From Paraburkholderia sartisoli (GTDB taxonomy: Bacteria > Pseudomonadota > Gammaproteobacteria > Burkholderiales > Burkholderiaceae), in the NCBI RefSeq assembly GCF_900107685.1, contig NZ_FNRQ01000004.1, positions 390,573 to 454,572 of the forward strand: 64,000 bases of DNA, read 5' to 3'. Each line of letters begins with the position of its first letter. The stretch's first letter is position 1. Shown piece by piece: positions 10,222-18,592 of the stretch. The notes beneath the pieces were generated by a model. It did no database searches and was not told the origin of the DNA. It was given only the letters and a program-made list of their open reading frames with translations. The translations under genes and the position numbers were made by a program.

Positions 10222-11199
10222 ATGAAGATCTGTGTCTTCGGAGCAGGTGCAATAGGCGGGCTGATGGGTGTGCAACTGGCACGGGCGGGGGCTGACGTGA
10301 GCTTCGTCGCGCGCGGTCCACATCTCGCCGCCATGCGTGAACACGGCGTGCGACTGCAGATGGACGGCGAGGAAGTCTCCGCCAGGGTCCGCTGCACGTC
10401 CGATCCGCGAGAGCTGGGCGTGCAGGACTACGTGATCATCACGCTCAAGGCGCACTCACTGCCGGGCGTCGTCGAGTCGATGCAGCCGCTCTTCGGCAAG
10501 CACACGGCCATTATCACGGGCACGAACGGCATCCCTTACTGGTACTTCTATCAACACGGCGGCCAGTTCGCGGGCACGCGCCTCGCGAGCGTCGATCCGG
10601 ATGGCTCGCAATGGTCGCGGCTCGGCCCGGAGCGCGCGATTGGCTGCGTGCTGTACCCCGCCGCCGAAATCGCGGAGCCTGGCGTCATCAAGCACGTGTA
10701 CGGCAAGAAATTCCCGATCGGTGAACCGAGCGGCGAACGGACCCCGCGTATCCAGCAGTTTCACGAGATGATGCAGGCCGCCGGTTTCGACGCGCCGATC
10801 CGCGAGAACATCCGCGACGAAATCTGGCTCAAGCTGTGGGGTAACCTCTGCTTCAACCCGATCAGCGCGCTCACACACGCGACGCTCGACATCATCACGA
10901 GCGATCCCGGCACGCGGGCCCTGTCGCGCGCGATGATGATCGAAGGCAAGCAGATCGCCGAACAGTTCGGCGTGCATTTTCGCGTCGACGTCGAGAAGCG
11001 GATCGATGGCGCGGGCGCGGTCGGCGCGCACAGAACGTCGATGCTGGTCGACCTGCTGCACAAGCGGCCGATGGAAATCGATCCGCTCCTGACCGTCGTG
11101 CAGGAGATGGGACGCCTCGTCAACGCGCCCACGCCGACCATCGATGTCGTGCTCGCCCTCGTCAAGCAGCGCGAAAAGATGGCGCTGCAGGGCGACTGA
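10222..11199 (+). CDS. 2-dehydropantoate 2-reductase family protein (PanE/ApbA-like)
   Basis: The 325-residue protein has the ketopantoate reductase fold: an N-terminal nucleotide-binding motif GAGAIGG (7-13), the substrate lysine region KLWGNLCFNPISAL (204-217) and a C-terminal helical domain containing KRPMEIDPL. PanE reduces ketopantoate to pantoate with NADPH for coenzyme A synthesis, but this family also contains many reductases of other 2-keto acids. Its place beside an oxalate-type transporter and under a promoter element shared with other genes of the region makes a catabolic role at least as likely as a role in pantothenate synthesis. The ATG at 10222 was chosen because it starts directly with the Rossmann strand. 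Confidence 0.85.
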   Translation: MKICVFGAGAIGGLMGVQLARAGADVSFVARGPHLAAMREHGVRLQMDGEEVSARVRCTSDPRELGVQDYVIITLKAHSLPGVVESMQPLFGKHTAIITGTNGIPYWYFYQHGGQFAGTRLASVDPDGSQWSRLGPERAIGCVLYPAAEIAEPGVIKHVYGKKFPIGEPSGERTPRIQQFHEMMQAAGFDAPIRENIRDEIWLKLWGNLCFNPISALTHATLDIITSDPGTRALSRAMMIEGKQIAEQFGVHFRVDVEKRIDGAGAVGAHRTSMLVDLLHKRPMEIDPLLTVVQEMGRLVNAPTPTIDVVLALVKQREKMALQGD

Positions 11200-11222
11200 T
11201 TTTCACGGCACGGCCTGAGTCA

Positions 11223-11264
11223 CGAAGGGGACCGGATGCGCTGCATCCGGTCCCCTTCGCTTTT
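11223..11264 (+). terminator. Rho-independent terminator
   Basis: A perfect 17-base-pair stem (CGAAGGGGACCGGATGC and its complement) with a 3-base loop is followed by CTTTT. It lies 24 bases after the stop codon of the reductase gene. The minus-strand aldehyde dehydrogenase gene ends nearby at 11294, so the hairpin may serve both convergent transcripts. Confidence 0.9.
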
Positions 11265-11293
11265 GATTCCCGCAAATCAACGCCGCGTGTCGC

Positions 11294-12751
11294 TCAGTGA
11301 TCGATCGACAGCCACACGCTTTTCGGCTCCGTGAAGTTCTCGATCGCGACGTCGCCATGCTCGCGCCCGAAGCCCGAATCGCCCGAGCCGCCCCACGGCA
11401 GGCGCACGTCGGTATAGCCGTACGTGTTGATCCACACGGTGCCCGCTCTCAGTTCACGCGCGACGCGATGCACGCGGCCAATGTCCCTGCTCCACACGCC
11501 GGCCGCGAGGCTGTAGAGCGTGCCGTTCGCGATGCGGATCGCGTCGGCTTCGTCGTCGAAGCGGATCACGCTCGCCACCGGGCCAAAAATTTCCTCCTGC
11601 GAGATACGCATCTCATGTTCGACGTTGGCGAACACCGTCGGCTCGACGAAGAAACCGCGCTCGCCGATCCGCGCACCGCCGGTCACGAGCGAAGCGCCCT
11701 CGTTCCGGCCGATGTCGACGTAATCGAGCACCGTCTTCATCTGCGTGGCGGAAACGAGCGGGCCCATCGCTGTTTCCCGCAAGGTCGGGTCGCCGACACG
11801 GATCGCCTTTGCCCGCCCCGCGAGCCGTTCGACCACTTCGTCGTACACGTTGCGATGCGCGAGAATGCGCGAGCCCGCCGAACACACCTGCCCCGTGTTG
11901 AAGAAAATCCCCGACGCGGCGGCACGCACGGCGTTGTCGACATTCGCGTCGTCGAAGATCACGTTCGCCGACTTGCCGCCGAGTTCGAGCGTCACGCGCT
12001 TGAAGTTGCCCGCGGCGCCCTGCAGGATGCCGCGTCCCACCGAAGGCGACCCCGTGAACGTGACCTTGTCGACGCCCGGATGCGCGACGAGCGCGTCGCC
12101 CACCACGCGCCCCTTGCCCGTGACGATGTTCAGCACGCCGGGCGGCACGCCCGCTTCGAGCGCGAGTTCGCCGATCCGCAATGCCGACAGCGGCGTGATT
12201 TCAGCGGGCTTCACGATCATCGTGCAGCCGCATGCGAGCGCCGGCGCGATCTTCCACATGCCGATCATCAGCGGAAAATTCCACGGCACGATCGCGGCCA
12301 CCACGCCGACCGGCTCGCGCAGCGTGTATGTCAGCGCGTCGGGACGCACCGGCACCACCTGGCCGTTGATCTTGTCGCACCAGCCGGCGTAGTACGCGAG
12401 CGTGTCGATCGCGGCGGGCACGTCCTGGCGCATCACCGAGGCGATCGGCTTGCCCGCGTCGAGGCTTTCGAGCGCGGCGATTTCATCCTGATGCGTACGC
12501 AGGAGTTCGGCGAAGCGGTTGAGGATGCGCCCGCGTTCCGCGGCGCGCAGCGCGTTCCACACCTTGAGCGCGGCGCGCGCGGCCGCGACCGCCGTGTCGA
12601 CGTCCGCCGCGCTGCCCTGGGCGACGAGCGCAATCGGTTCCTCTGTGGCGGGGTTCACGTCGACGGAATATTCACCGGTACCCGGCGGCACGCGTTTGCC
12701 GCCGATCAGCAGGTCATGGCGTTTGAGGTCGGTCTTCGCTTGAGTGTCCAT
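11294..12751 (-). CDS. NAD(P)-dependent aldehyde dehydrogenase
   Basis: The 485-residue protein is a full-length cytoplasmic aldehyde dehydrogenase. The general base Glu256 sits in LELGGK and the catalytic Cys290 in NTGQVCSAGSR; the cofactor motif VPWNFPL (155-161) and TFTGSPSVGR (231-240) are present. It looks most like the betaine-aldehyde and phenylacetaldehyde dehydrogenase branch, but substrate cannot be read from sequence. AAGGAG lies 7 bases before the ATG at 12751. The gene follows a lysR gene on the same strand by 58 bases, so the two may be co-transcribed. In an oxalate and glyoxylate context, an aldehyde such as glycolaldehyde is possible, which is inference only. Confidence 0.93.
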   Translation of the reverse strand: MDTQAKTDLKRHDLLIGGKRVPPGTGEYSVDVNPATEEPIALVAQGSAADVDTAVAAARAALKVWNALRAAERGRILNRFAELLRTHQDEIAALESLDAGKPIASVMRQDVPAAIDTLAYYAGWCDKINGQVVPVRPDALTYTLREPVGVVAAIVPWNFPLMIGMWKIAPALACGCTMIVKPAEITPLSALRIGELALEAGVPPGVLNIVTGKGRVVGDALVAHPGVDKVTFTGSPSVGRGILQGAAGNFKRVTLELGGKSANVIFDDANVDNAVRAAASGIFFNTGQVCSAGSRILAHRNVYDEVVERLAGRAKAIRVGDPTLRETAMGPLVSATQMKTVLDYVDIGRNEGASLVTGGARIGERGFFVEPTVFANVEHEMRISQEEIFGPVASVIRFDDEADAIRIANGTLYSLAAGVWSRDIGRVHRVARELRAGTVWINTYGYTDVRLPWGGSGDSGFGREHGDVAIENFTEPKSVWLSIDH

Positions 12752-12809
12752 TGTCGTGCTCCTTGCAAAAGTCATTCATTGCGCGCCCCACAGCACAGGA
12801 CCGCGCGGG

Positions 12810-13799
12810 CTACGGCGTTCGTAACACCGTGCCATTGCCGGGTAGCGCCGCGAGCGTGCGCGGACCGACGCCTGGCCACATCGGGGCCGTATCGCTGAGC
12901 GGGCCCTGAGGGTGCGCCTCCTTGAAGAACTGCGACCAGACCGCTTCCGCGTTCGGCCGGAGCGAGCGGTTCTTGCGACGCACGAGCATCGTCACCAGCG
13001 AGACTTCCGGGACTAGCGGCCGCGTGACGGTGCGAGCCGAATGCGCGGGCCAGTGTGCGTCGACAGGCAGAACGCCAACGCCGAGCCCGAGTTCGATCAT
13101 GCGCAAAACAGCGGCCACGTGCCCCAGTTCCTGAACCGGACGCGCGCGCGGGCGCAACGCGCCAAGCGCGCGATCGACGCTCGCGCGGCTGCCGGCATCC
13201 GCGTTCAGCGTGACGAGCGGCACGTCGTCGAGCGCGTTCCATGCCAGCGTGGGGCGCAGCGCGAGCGGATGGGCCTCGGGTAATACCGCGCACAGCGGCG
13301 TGGAAAACAGCACCTGCGCATGCATGCCGGTGTACGCAGCGGGATCGAAATCGGAGACGACGCCAAAGTCGACTTCGCCATGCTCGACGCCCGCCAGCAC
13401 AGCCGCCTGCGGGACGTCCTTGACGGAGATGATCAGATCGGGGAAAGCGGCCGCGCAGCGCGCGAGACCGCCGGGCAGCCAGCTCGACGACAGCACCGGA
13501 TTGCTCGCGATCACCACGACGCCCGTGTGGCTCTCGTGCGCGGCACGGCCCTCGCGCAGCGTGATGTCGATTTCGTCGAGCAGACGGCCAATACGGCGCT
13601 CGAGACTGGCGCCGGCCGTCGTCAGTTCGACCTGACGCGTCGTGCGGTCGAAGAGCCGGAGCTCGATCGCTTCCTCAAGCTCGCGCACGCAGCGGCTGAC
13701 CGCCGACTGCGTGAGATCGAATTCGCGCGCCGCGCGGGTAAAGCTCCGCTGGCGCGCGACCGCAACGAACACCTTCAGCTGATGCAGCGAGATATTCAT
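12810..13799 (-). CDS. LysR family transcriptional regulator
   Basis: The 329-residue product has an N-terminal winged helix-turn-helix (about residues 3-60, with SFTRAAREFDLTQSAVSRCV) and a periplasmic-binding-protein-like effector domain (about 90-290). It lies between the OFA transporter gene (upstream, 18 bases away) and the aldehyde dehydrogenase gene (downstream), all on the minus strand. That layout suggests a three-gene operon of transporter, regulator and enzyme, with the regulator controlling its own operon. The effector is unknown; a substrate of the transporter or dehydrogenase is a reasonable guess. Confidence 0.9.
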   Translation of the reverse strand: MNISLHQLKVFVAVARQRSFTRAAREFDLTQSAVSRCVRELEEAIELRLFDRTTRQVELTTAGASLERRIGRLLDEIDITLREGRAAHESHTGVVVIASNPVLSSSWLPGGLARCAAAFPDLIISVKDVPQAAVLAGVEHGEVDFGVVSDFDPAAYTGMHAQVLFSTPLCAVLPEAHPLALRPTLAWNALDDVPLVTLNADAGSRASVDRALGALRPRARPVQELGHVAAVLRMIELGLGVGVLPVDAHWPAHSARTVTRPLVPEVSLVTMLVRRKNRSLRPNAEAVWSQFFKEAHPQGPLSDTAPMWPGVGPRTLAALPGNGTVLRTP

Positions 13800-13817
13800 G
13801 ACGCGAAAGACCGTGGT

Positions 13818-15146
13818 TTATTCACCCGTCTGCTCCGGCCAGTGGCTCAGTCGGGAGGCACTTTTGGTCTGCACGACCGGATTTTCGCTCGCTTCCACCC
13901 AGCGGGTGCGCATCGGCGCGAGGATGAACTTCGCCGAGATGCCGGCCGCGATCGTGATGACCGCCGACACGATGAACACCAGGTTCCATCCGCCCGTCGC
14001 CGAGAGCACCGAGGCGATCGGCACGATCAGCGACGCCGTGCCCTTCGCCGTGTACAGCGTGCCCGCATTGGAAGCCGCGTACTTGCTGCCGAACGTGTCC
14101 GCGCAGATTGCCGGAAAGATCGAGAAAATCTCGCCCCAGAACAGGAAGATCAGCGCGGCGAACGTCATGAACGCATACGGGTTACTGCCGTACTGCATCA
14201 AACCGAGCAGCGCGAGCCCCTCACCGATGAAGATGAAGAACATCGTGTTTTCACGGCCGATCTTGTCGGAGATGAAGCCACAGAAAGGACGCGTGAAGCC
14301 GTTGCAGATGTTGTCGATCGAGAGCGTCATCGTGAGCAGCGGCAGCGTCATGCCGAAGAAGCTCATCGGCAGTTTCGCGAGGCCCCAGTCTTTCGCAATC
14401 GGGCCGAGCTGCGCGGTGGCCATCAGGCCGCCCGCGGCCACCGCGACGAACGACGCGTAGATCACCCAGAACACCGGCGTCTTGATCATCTGCCCCGGCG
14501 TGTAGTCGATCTTGCTCATCGCGAACTTCCTCTTCGCGGTGGACGTCGAACGCAGCGCCGGCTTGTGCAGCAGCAGCGCCAGCACGAAAATGCACACGCC
14601 CTGCAGGATGCCAAAGAACAGGAACGTATGTTCGTAACCCGTGCGCGTGATCATGTTGGCGATCGGAATCACCGTAACCGCGGCGCCCGCGCCAAAACCC
14701 GCCGCCGTCAGGCCGGCCGCGAGCCCGCGGCGGTCCGGAAACAGTTTCAGCGCATTGCCCACGCACGTGCCATACACGCCGCCCGCGCCGAGACCCGCGA
14801 TCACGGCCGCCGCGTACAACTCAGGCAAGGTCGTCGCGTATGAATTCATGATCCATGCGACGCCCGCGCACAGCGCGCCGACGGCAACGACCGGTCGTGG
14901 ACCGAACCTGTCGACCAGCCAGCCCTCAACGGGCACGAGCCACGTCTCGGTCAGGATGAAAATCGAAAAGGCCAGCTGGATCGACGCCTGCCCCCAGTGA
15001 TGCCGCGCGTTCATCGGTGCGACGAACAGTGTCCACGCATATTGAAGATTGGCGACGAGTGCCATGCACACCATGCCAATGACGAGTTGAGTCCACCGGT
15101 TCCCTAGAAAAGAAGGGGCAGGCGGTTGCTGGGTGAGAACGTTCAT
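13818..15146 (-). CDS. OFA family MFS transporter (oxalate/formate antiporter-like)
   Basis: The 442-residue inner-membrane protein has about 12 predicted transmembrane helices and the features of the OFA branch of the major facilitator superfamily: YAWTLFVAPM in helix 1, the loop motif DRFGPRPVV, FPDRRGLAAGLTAAGFG, and a second-half FISDKIGRENTM. OxlT of Oxalobacter formigenes, the model for the family, exchanges oxalate for formate. I cannot identify the exact substrate here, but the frc gene 4 kb away supports oxalate or a related acid. A GGAGAC site lies about 9 bases before the ATG. The gene is divergent from a lysR gene that probably regulates it. Confidence 0.9.
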   Translation of the reverse strand: MNVLTQQPPAPSFLGNRWTQLVIGMVCMALVANLQYAWTLFVAPMNARHHWGQASIQLAFSIFILTETWLVPVEGWLVDRFGPRPVVAVGALCAGVAWIMNSYATTLPELYAAAVIAGLGAGGVYGTCVGNALKLFPDRRGLAAGLTAAGFGAGAAVTVIPIANMITRTGYEHTFLFFGILQGVCIFVLALLLHKPALRSTSTAKRKFAMSKIDYTPGQMIKTPVFWVIYASFVAVAAGGLMATAQLGPIAKDWGLAKLPMSFFGMTLPLLTMTLSIDNICNGFTRPFCGFISDKIGRENTMFFIFIGEGLALLGLMQYGSNPYAFMTFAALIFLFWGEIFSIFPAICADTFGSKYAASNAGTLYTAKGTASLIVPIASVLSATGGWNLVFIVSAVITIAAGISAKFILAPMRTRWVEASENPVVQTKSASRLSHWPEQTGE

Positions 15147-15504
15147 GTGTCTTGTCTCCGCTATCTATTCAGTGCAACCGGCCCGATCGCCATGCTGCAT
15201 CCATTCCAGCTTATAGTTAAGACCCGAAAATCAATGCCATCGGGAATATTCGACACCTGCATTGCCTCAATTTAATTCATTTAAAAAAGCAATGCGAAAA
15301 TCATCAGACTGAAAGAACGGACTTTACTTAACCGGCTTTTACCGGATCAACCCCTTGCTACGCATGCTCCATACCCCTACGCGTTAACCCGGTGCGCCAC
15401 GTATTTATAACCGCTGTCTTACAGAACCATGCTAGGGTCATTGCTCAATAACTAATAATTAAAGTTTGTTATTATGTAGATTCACTCTTGCTTATACATC
15501 GGCC
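15147..15504. promoter_or_regulatory. divergent OFA transporter / lysR control region
   Basis: This 358-base region separates two divergent genes and is clearly A/T-richer than its surroundings. Near 15447-15473 it holds AATAAC, 15 bases, then GTTATT, an inverted repeat centred about 45 bases before the lysR start. Read on the minus strand, 15473 to 15454 matches the A/T element seen at 10063 and 16471 (AATAA..AACTTTAA.TAT). A second minus-strand relative, CTTAACTATAA, lies at about 15211-15221 on the transporter side. The pattern fits LysR-type regulation with binding near both promoters. No small gene is seen. Confidence 0.5.
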
Positions 15505-16452
15505 ATGACGATGAGAAACGCAACACTTCGCCAGTTGAAGGTCTTCGAAACGGTCGCGCGCCACCTCAGTTTTTCGCGCGCGGCGGAGGAGCTGCATCTC
15601 ACGCAGCCGGCCGTTTCCACCCAGGTCCGCCAGCTCGAAGACCACGCGGGGCTTCCCCTTTTCGAGCAGCTCGGCAAGAAAATCTACCTGACGCCCGCCG
15701 GCACGGAGATGCTTCACTACAGCCGCGCGATCATCCAGCAGTTCCACGAAGTCGACGAAGCGATGGGCCGGCTTAAAGGCGTCTCGGGCGGCACGCTGAA
15801 CGTGGCGGTGATCAGCGCCGGCGACTACTTCTTTCCGCGCCTGCTCGCCGAATTCACGCGCCGCTATTCGGGTGTGACGCTCAACCTTGCGGTACACAAC
15901 CGCGAGGAGCTGCTGCACCAGCTGTCGACCAACCAGACCGATCTCGCGGTGATGGTCCGTCCGCCGCACGAAATGGATTCGGTCAACGAATCGTTCGCGC
16001 CGCACCCTTATGTCATCGTCGCGTCGCCCAGCCATCCGCTCACCAGAAAGAGCAACATCCGGTTGAGCCAGCTGGCGAACGAGGCGTTCATCGTGCGCGA
16101 GCGCGGCTCCGACACGTGGAATTCGATGGAAGAAGGCTTCGCTGGCCGGCTCACGAATCTCAAGGTCGCGATGGAGATCAAGAGCACGGAAACGATCAAG
16201 CAGGCGGTCATCGCGGGCATGGGCATCGCGTTTCTGTCCGCGCATACGATCAGCCTCGAACTGCAGGTCGGCAATCTCGCCGTGCTGGATGTCGAAGGCT
16301 TTCCGGTCATGCTCAACTGGTACGTGGTGCATCGCAAGAACAAGCGCCTGCCGCCCGTCGCCGAAGCGTTCAAGCGCTTCCTGATGGAAGAAGGCGCGAA
16401 CCTCATCGAACAGATCACCAACCTGAAGGATTCGGGCGTGTATAAGCGATAG
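15505..16452 (+). CDS. LysR family transcriptional regulator (CbbR-like)
   Basis: The 315-residue product has the LysR winged helix-turn-helix at its start (RQLKVFETVARHLSFSRAA and LTQPAVSTQVRQLE, residues about 8-55) and a long effector-binding domain. The N-terminal sequence resembles the CbbR subgroup. It is divergent from the OFA transporter gene, the classical position for a LysR activator of that gene, and upstream of the small conserved gene at 16546. An alternative start lies two codons later. The A/T-rich elements at 15454-15473 and 16465-16482 flank this gene and are likely targets. Confidence 0.9.
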   Translation: MTMRNATLRQLKVFETVARHLSFSRAAEELHLTQPAVSTQVRQLEDHAGLPLFEQLGKKIYLTPAGTEMLHYSRAIIQQFHEVDEAMGRLKGVSGGTLNVAVISAGDYFFPRLLAEFTRRYSGVTLNLAVHNREELLHQLSTNQTDLAVMVRPPHEMDSVNESFAPHPYVIVASPSHPLTRKSNIRLSQLANEAFIVRERGSDTWNSMEEGFAGRLTNLKVAMEIKSTETIKQAVIAGMGIAFLSAHTISLELQVGNLAVLDVEGFPVMLNWYVVHRKNKRLPPVAEAFKRFLMEEGANLIEQITNLKDSGVYKR

Positions 16453-16464
16453 CGTATGGTTTTC

Positions 16465-16490
16465 CAATAAAACTTTAACTATTGCCGATC
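16465..16490 (+). promoter_or_regulatory. A/T-rich promoter element shared with the reductase gene
   Basis: CAATAAAACTTTAACTATTG is a dyad (CAATA and TATTG ten bases apart). It contains AACTTTAACTAT, identical over 12 bases to 10063-10074, and both copies are followed at the same 8-base distance by a similar GATGC or GGTGC string. It lies about 60-80 bases before the gene at 16546. I read it as a promoter or operator under the same regulator as the PanE-like gene; the regulator is inferred, not shown. Confidence 0.5.
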
Positions 16491-16545
16491 GGTGCGCATG
16501 CCTATGCTTGAGTCGAGTCATTTCACTCAACCGCCTGGGAGCCCG

Positions 16546-16860
16546 ATGATGATCAATCACGCTTCGGTTCAGTCTCATACCACCTCGCGTGCTGGCCGCG
16601 TCATTGCGGACAGTCCTGACGATGCGCACCTGAGCGCATGGAACGCGGCATTCAGCGACCTTGGGTTGCGGTTTCGCTGGGATCGCGACACGCTCGATGC
16701 GCTCAATGAGTTCAACTGCGAACTCGCGCGCGTTACCGCGTACATCGAGCAGTTCCACGCCCATCTGCACAAGGCCTACGACGCCGACTTCCTGGCCCAG
16801 CTGATCCTGCAGAAGAAGAGCCAGTACTTCGATGCTTTCACGCCGGCACGCGGCGCCTGA
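16546..16860 (+). CDS. conserved-looking small protein of unknown function
   Basis: The 104-residue product starts at an ATG preceded by GGGAG. It has no signal peptide or membrane segment and looks largely helical, with a mid-region rich in acidic and aromatic residues (FRWDRDTLDALNEFN) and a C-terminal LILQKKSQYFDAF. I do not recognise a domain. Evidence that it is real: a good ribosome-binding site, codon use like its neighbours, and a promoter element shared with another gene of the region. A longer frame starts at 16492. It may be a small accessory to the oxalate genes, but this is only from position. Confidence 0.6.
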   Translation: MMINHASVQSHTTSRAGRVIADSPDDAHLSAWNAAFSDLGLRFRWDRDTLDALNEFNCELARVTAYIEQFHAHLHKAYDADFLAQLILQKKSQYFDAFTPARGA

Positions 16861-16928
16861 TCTGCTTCGATACAACCCTGCCTGCACGCGCCTCCTGTAA
16901 CTGGTTGAGCGTGCACCCTCATTCACGC

Positions 16929-17684
16929 TCACTTCACGGGCGGTGCGCCCACCGGGTGACGCATCGCGCGATAACGCTGCCTGCCGCGATACCGCCATTC
17001 GACGCCGCGCCGGTACGCGCCCGCGCGCTGGACGCCGCATTCGTCGCGCAGGGACCAGCAAGGCGTCGAGAAATCGTCGCCGGGCACAATGTGTGAGGGA
17101 TCGCCGCGCAATTCGATGCGCTCCAGGATGCCGCGCCGATGCATGACACCGCAGCGCGCATGAACGCGCGCACCGGGTATCGCGAACGCGGGCGCATGGG
17201 GCTCGTGATCGGCGGCGGTCATCATGTGCGCGCCGAGCGCGGCGGCGAGCAGGCTCATCGCGAAGAGCGCGGCCACGTCGAAGTTATGCGTGTCTTCCGT
17301 CACGAACGCGTAGCCGAGCCACGCACACAGCAGCAGCGCGACGACGTTGACGATCTTGTAGCCGGGAAACGCTGCGTTGCGATCCACGAGCAGGCCGTGC
17401 AGCTTGAAAAACGCAATGGCACAGCCGGCAAACACGAGTCCGCCGATAAACACCGCGACGCACGACTCGACGCGTTCGATGCCCACCGGCATCGTGGCAA
17501 GCAGATAACGCGCGAAGCCCGCGCCGGTCACCATCAGCCCGACGCCGCTGCCAAGTAGCGTCAGGAAACCGGGCCTGTGCAGCAGATCGCGATGGCGAAC
17601 CGTCCGCGCGCAAAACGTTGCGCCTGCAACAATCGACAGAACGCCGACAATCGCATAGACGGCGTTGCCCAATTCTTCCGGCAT
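16929..17684 (-). CDS. multi-pass membrane protein with a Cys/Arg-rich tail, unknown function
   Basis: The first 150 residues hold about five hydrophobic segments (for example YAIVGVLSIVAGATF and VNVVALLLCAWLGYAFV), so it is an inner-membrane protein. The last 90 residues are soluble, basic and contain four Cys (for example HARCGVMHRRG and FSTPCWSLRDECG), which could bind metal or form disulfides. I do not recognise the family. It is 41 bases downstream of the FAH-family gene on the same strand and may form the end of a frc-FAH-membrane protein transcript. Confidence 0.65.
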   Translation of the reverse strand: MPEELGNAVYAIVGVLSIVAGATFCARTVRHRDLLHRPGFLTLLGSGVGLMVTGAGFARYLLATMPVGIERVESCVAVFIGGLVFAGCAIAFFKLHGLLVDRNAAFPGYKIVNVVALLLCAWLGYAFVTEDTHNFDVAALFAMSLLAAALGAHMMTAADHEPHAPAFAIPGARVHARCGVMHRRGILERIELRGDPSHIVPGDDFSTPCWSLRDECGVQRAGAYRRGVEWRYRGRQRYRAMRHPVGAPPVK

Positions 17685-17725
17685 GTCTCCTCCTCCCGCG
17701 ACGCCGTGGTACGGCGTCGCCCAGA

Positions 17726-18544
17726 TCAGACGGAAATACTCGCGGCCGTGATGGCGGCCTGTTCTGTGCCCTCGCCCGTCAAGGCGAGGATGTTGCTCAA
17801 CGTGCCAATGCCGTCGATCGAAACCGTCACCGTCGCGCCATCCTTGATCGACCCGACGCCAATCGACGTTCCGCAGGCGATCACGTCGCCCGGTTCCAGT
17901 GTCAGGTCGTGAGAAATCATGCTGACCTGCTCAGCCGGCGAAAACACCATGTCCGACAACGGATAGTTCTGTCGCTCCACGCCATCGACCTTCGTCACGA
18001 CGTGACACGCCTGCCAGTCGAGACCCGACACGATCGCCGGACCGACACAGCAAAACGTATCGAAGCCTTTCGCGCGACACCATTGCGGAAAGTGCGGATT
18101 TTCCGTGAGCAACTCGGCAGCCGTCACGTCGTTGACGATCGTGTAGCCGAAGATCGACGCCGCGGCCTCCTCGACGCTCGCCGCGCGGCAGCGTTTGCCG
18201 ATCACGATGCCCAGTTCGCCTTCGTACGCGATCTTGCCCGCGTAGCTGACCGGCCGCCGGATCGGATCACCAGACCCGATCACGGATTCCGCCGGCTTGA
18301 TCAGAAAGAGCGGATGTGACGGCACCGGCTTCTCGAGCTTGGCGGCGAGCGCATGGAAGTTGTTCCACAACGCGACGACCTTGCCGGGCGCGCAGGGCGC
18401 GATCTGCGTGAGCGCGCGCGTCGACAGCACGGCGCCCGTCGGCACCGGATGATGAAGACCTGCGTATTCGTGCAGATAGCCGTTTTCAACACGGCCGAAG
18501 ACGATGTTGCCGTCATTCGACTTGAAGCGCATCCAGGTTTCCAC
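17726..18544 (-). CDS. fumarylacetoacetate hydrolase (FAH) family protein
   Basis: The 272-residue product is a member of the FAH superfamily, metal-dependent enzymes that cleave or isomerise 2-keto and 1,3-diketo acids or decarboxylate oxaloacetate. The metal ligands appear in YEGELGIVIGK (about 107-117) and NDVTAAE (about 138-144), and the C-terminal segment LEPGDVIACGTSIGVG is typical. It is 48 bases downstream of frc and probably in the same operon. No reaction can be assigned, but the operon suggests work on a C2-C4 acid. Length is normal for bacterial members. Confidence 0.9.
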   Translation of the reverse strand: METWMRFKSNDGNIVFGRVENGYLHEYAGLHHPVPTGAVLSTRALTQIAPCAPGKVVALWNNFHALAAKLEKPVPSHPLFLIKPAESVIGSGDPIRRPVSYAGKIAYEGELGIVIGKRCRAASVEEAAASIFGYTIVNDVTAAELLTENPHFPQWCRAKGFDTFCCVGPAIVSGLDWQACHVVTKVDGVERQNYPLSDMVFSPAEQVSMISHDLTLEPGDVIACGTSIGVGSIKDGATVTVSIDGIGTLSNILALTGEGTEQAAITAASISV

Positions 18545-18592
18545 GGTCAGTTCCCTGTGAGTGAGATGTGATCTTCTCGCGTATGCGAAGCG

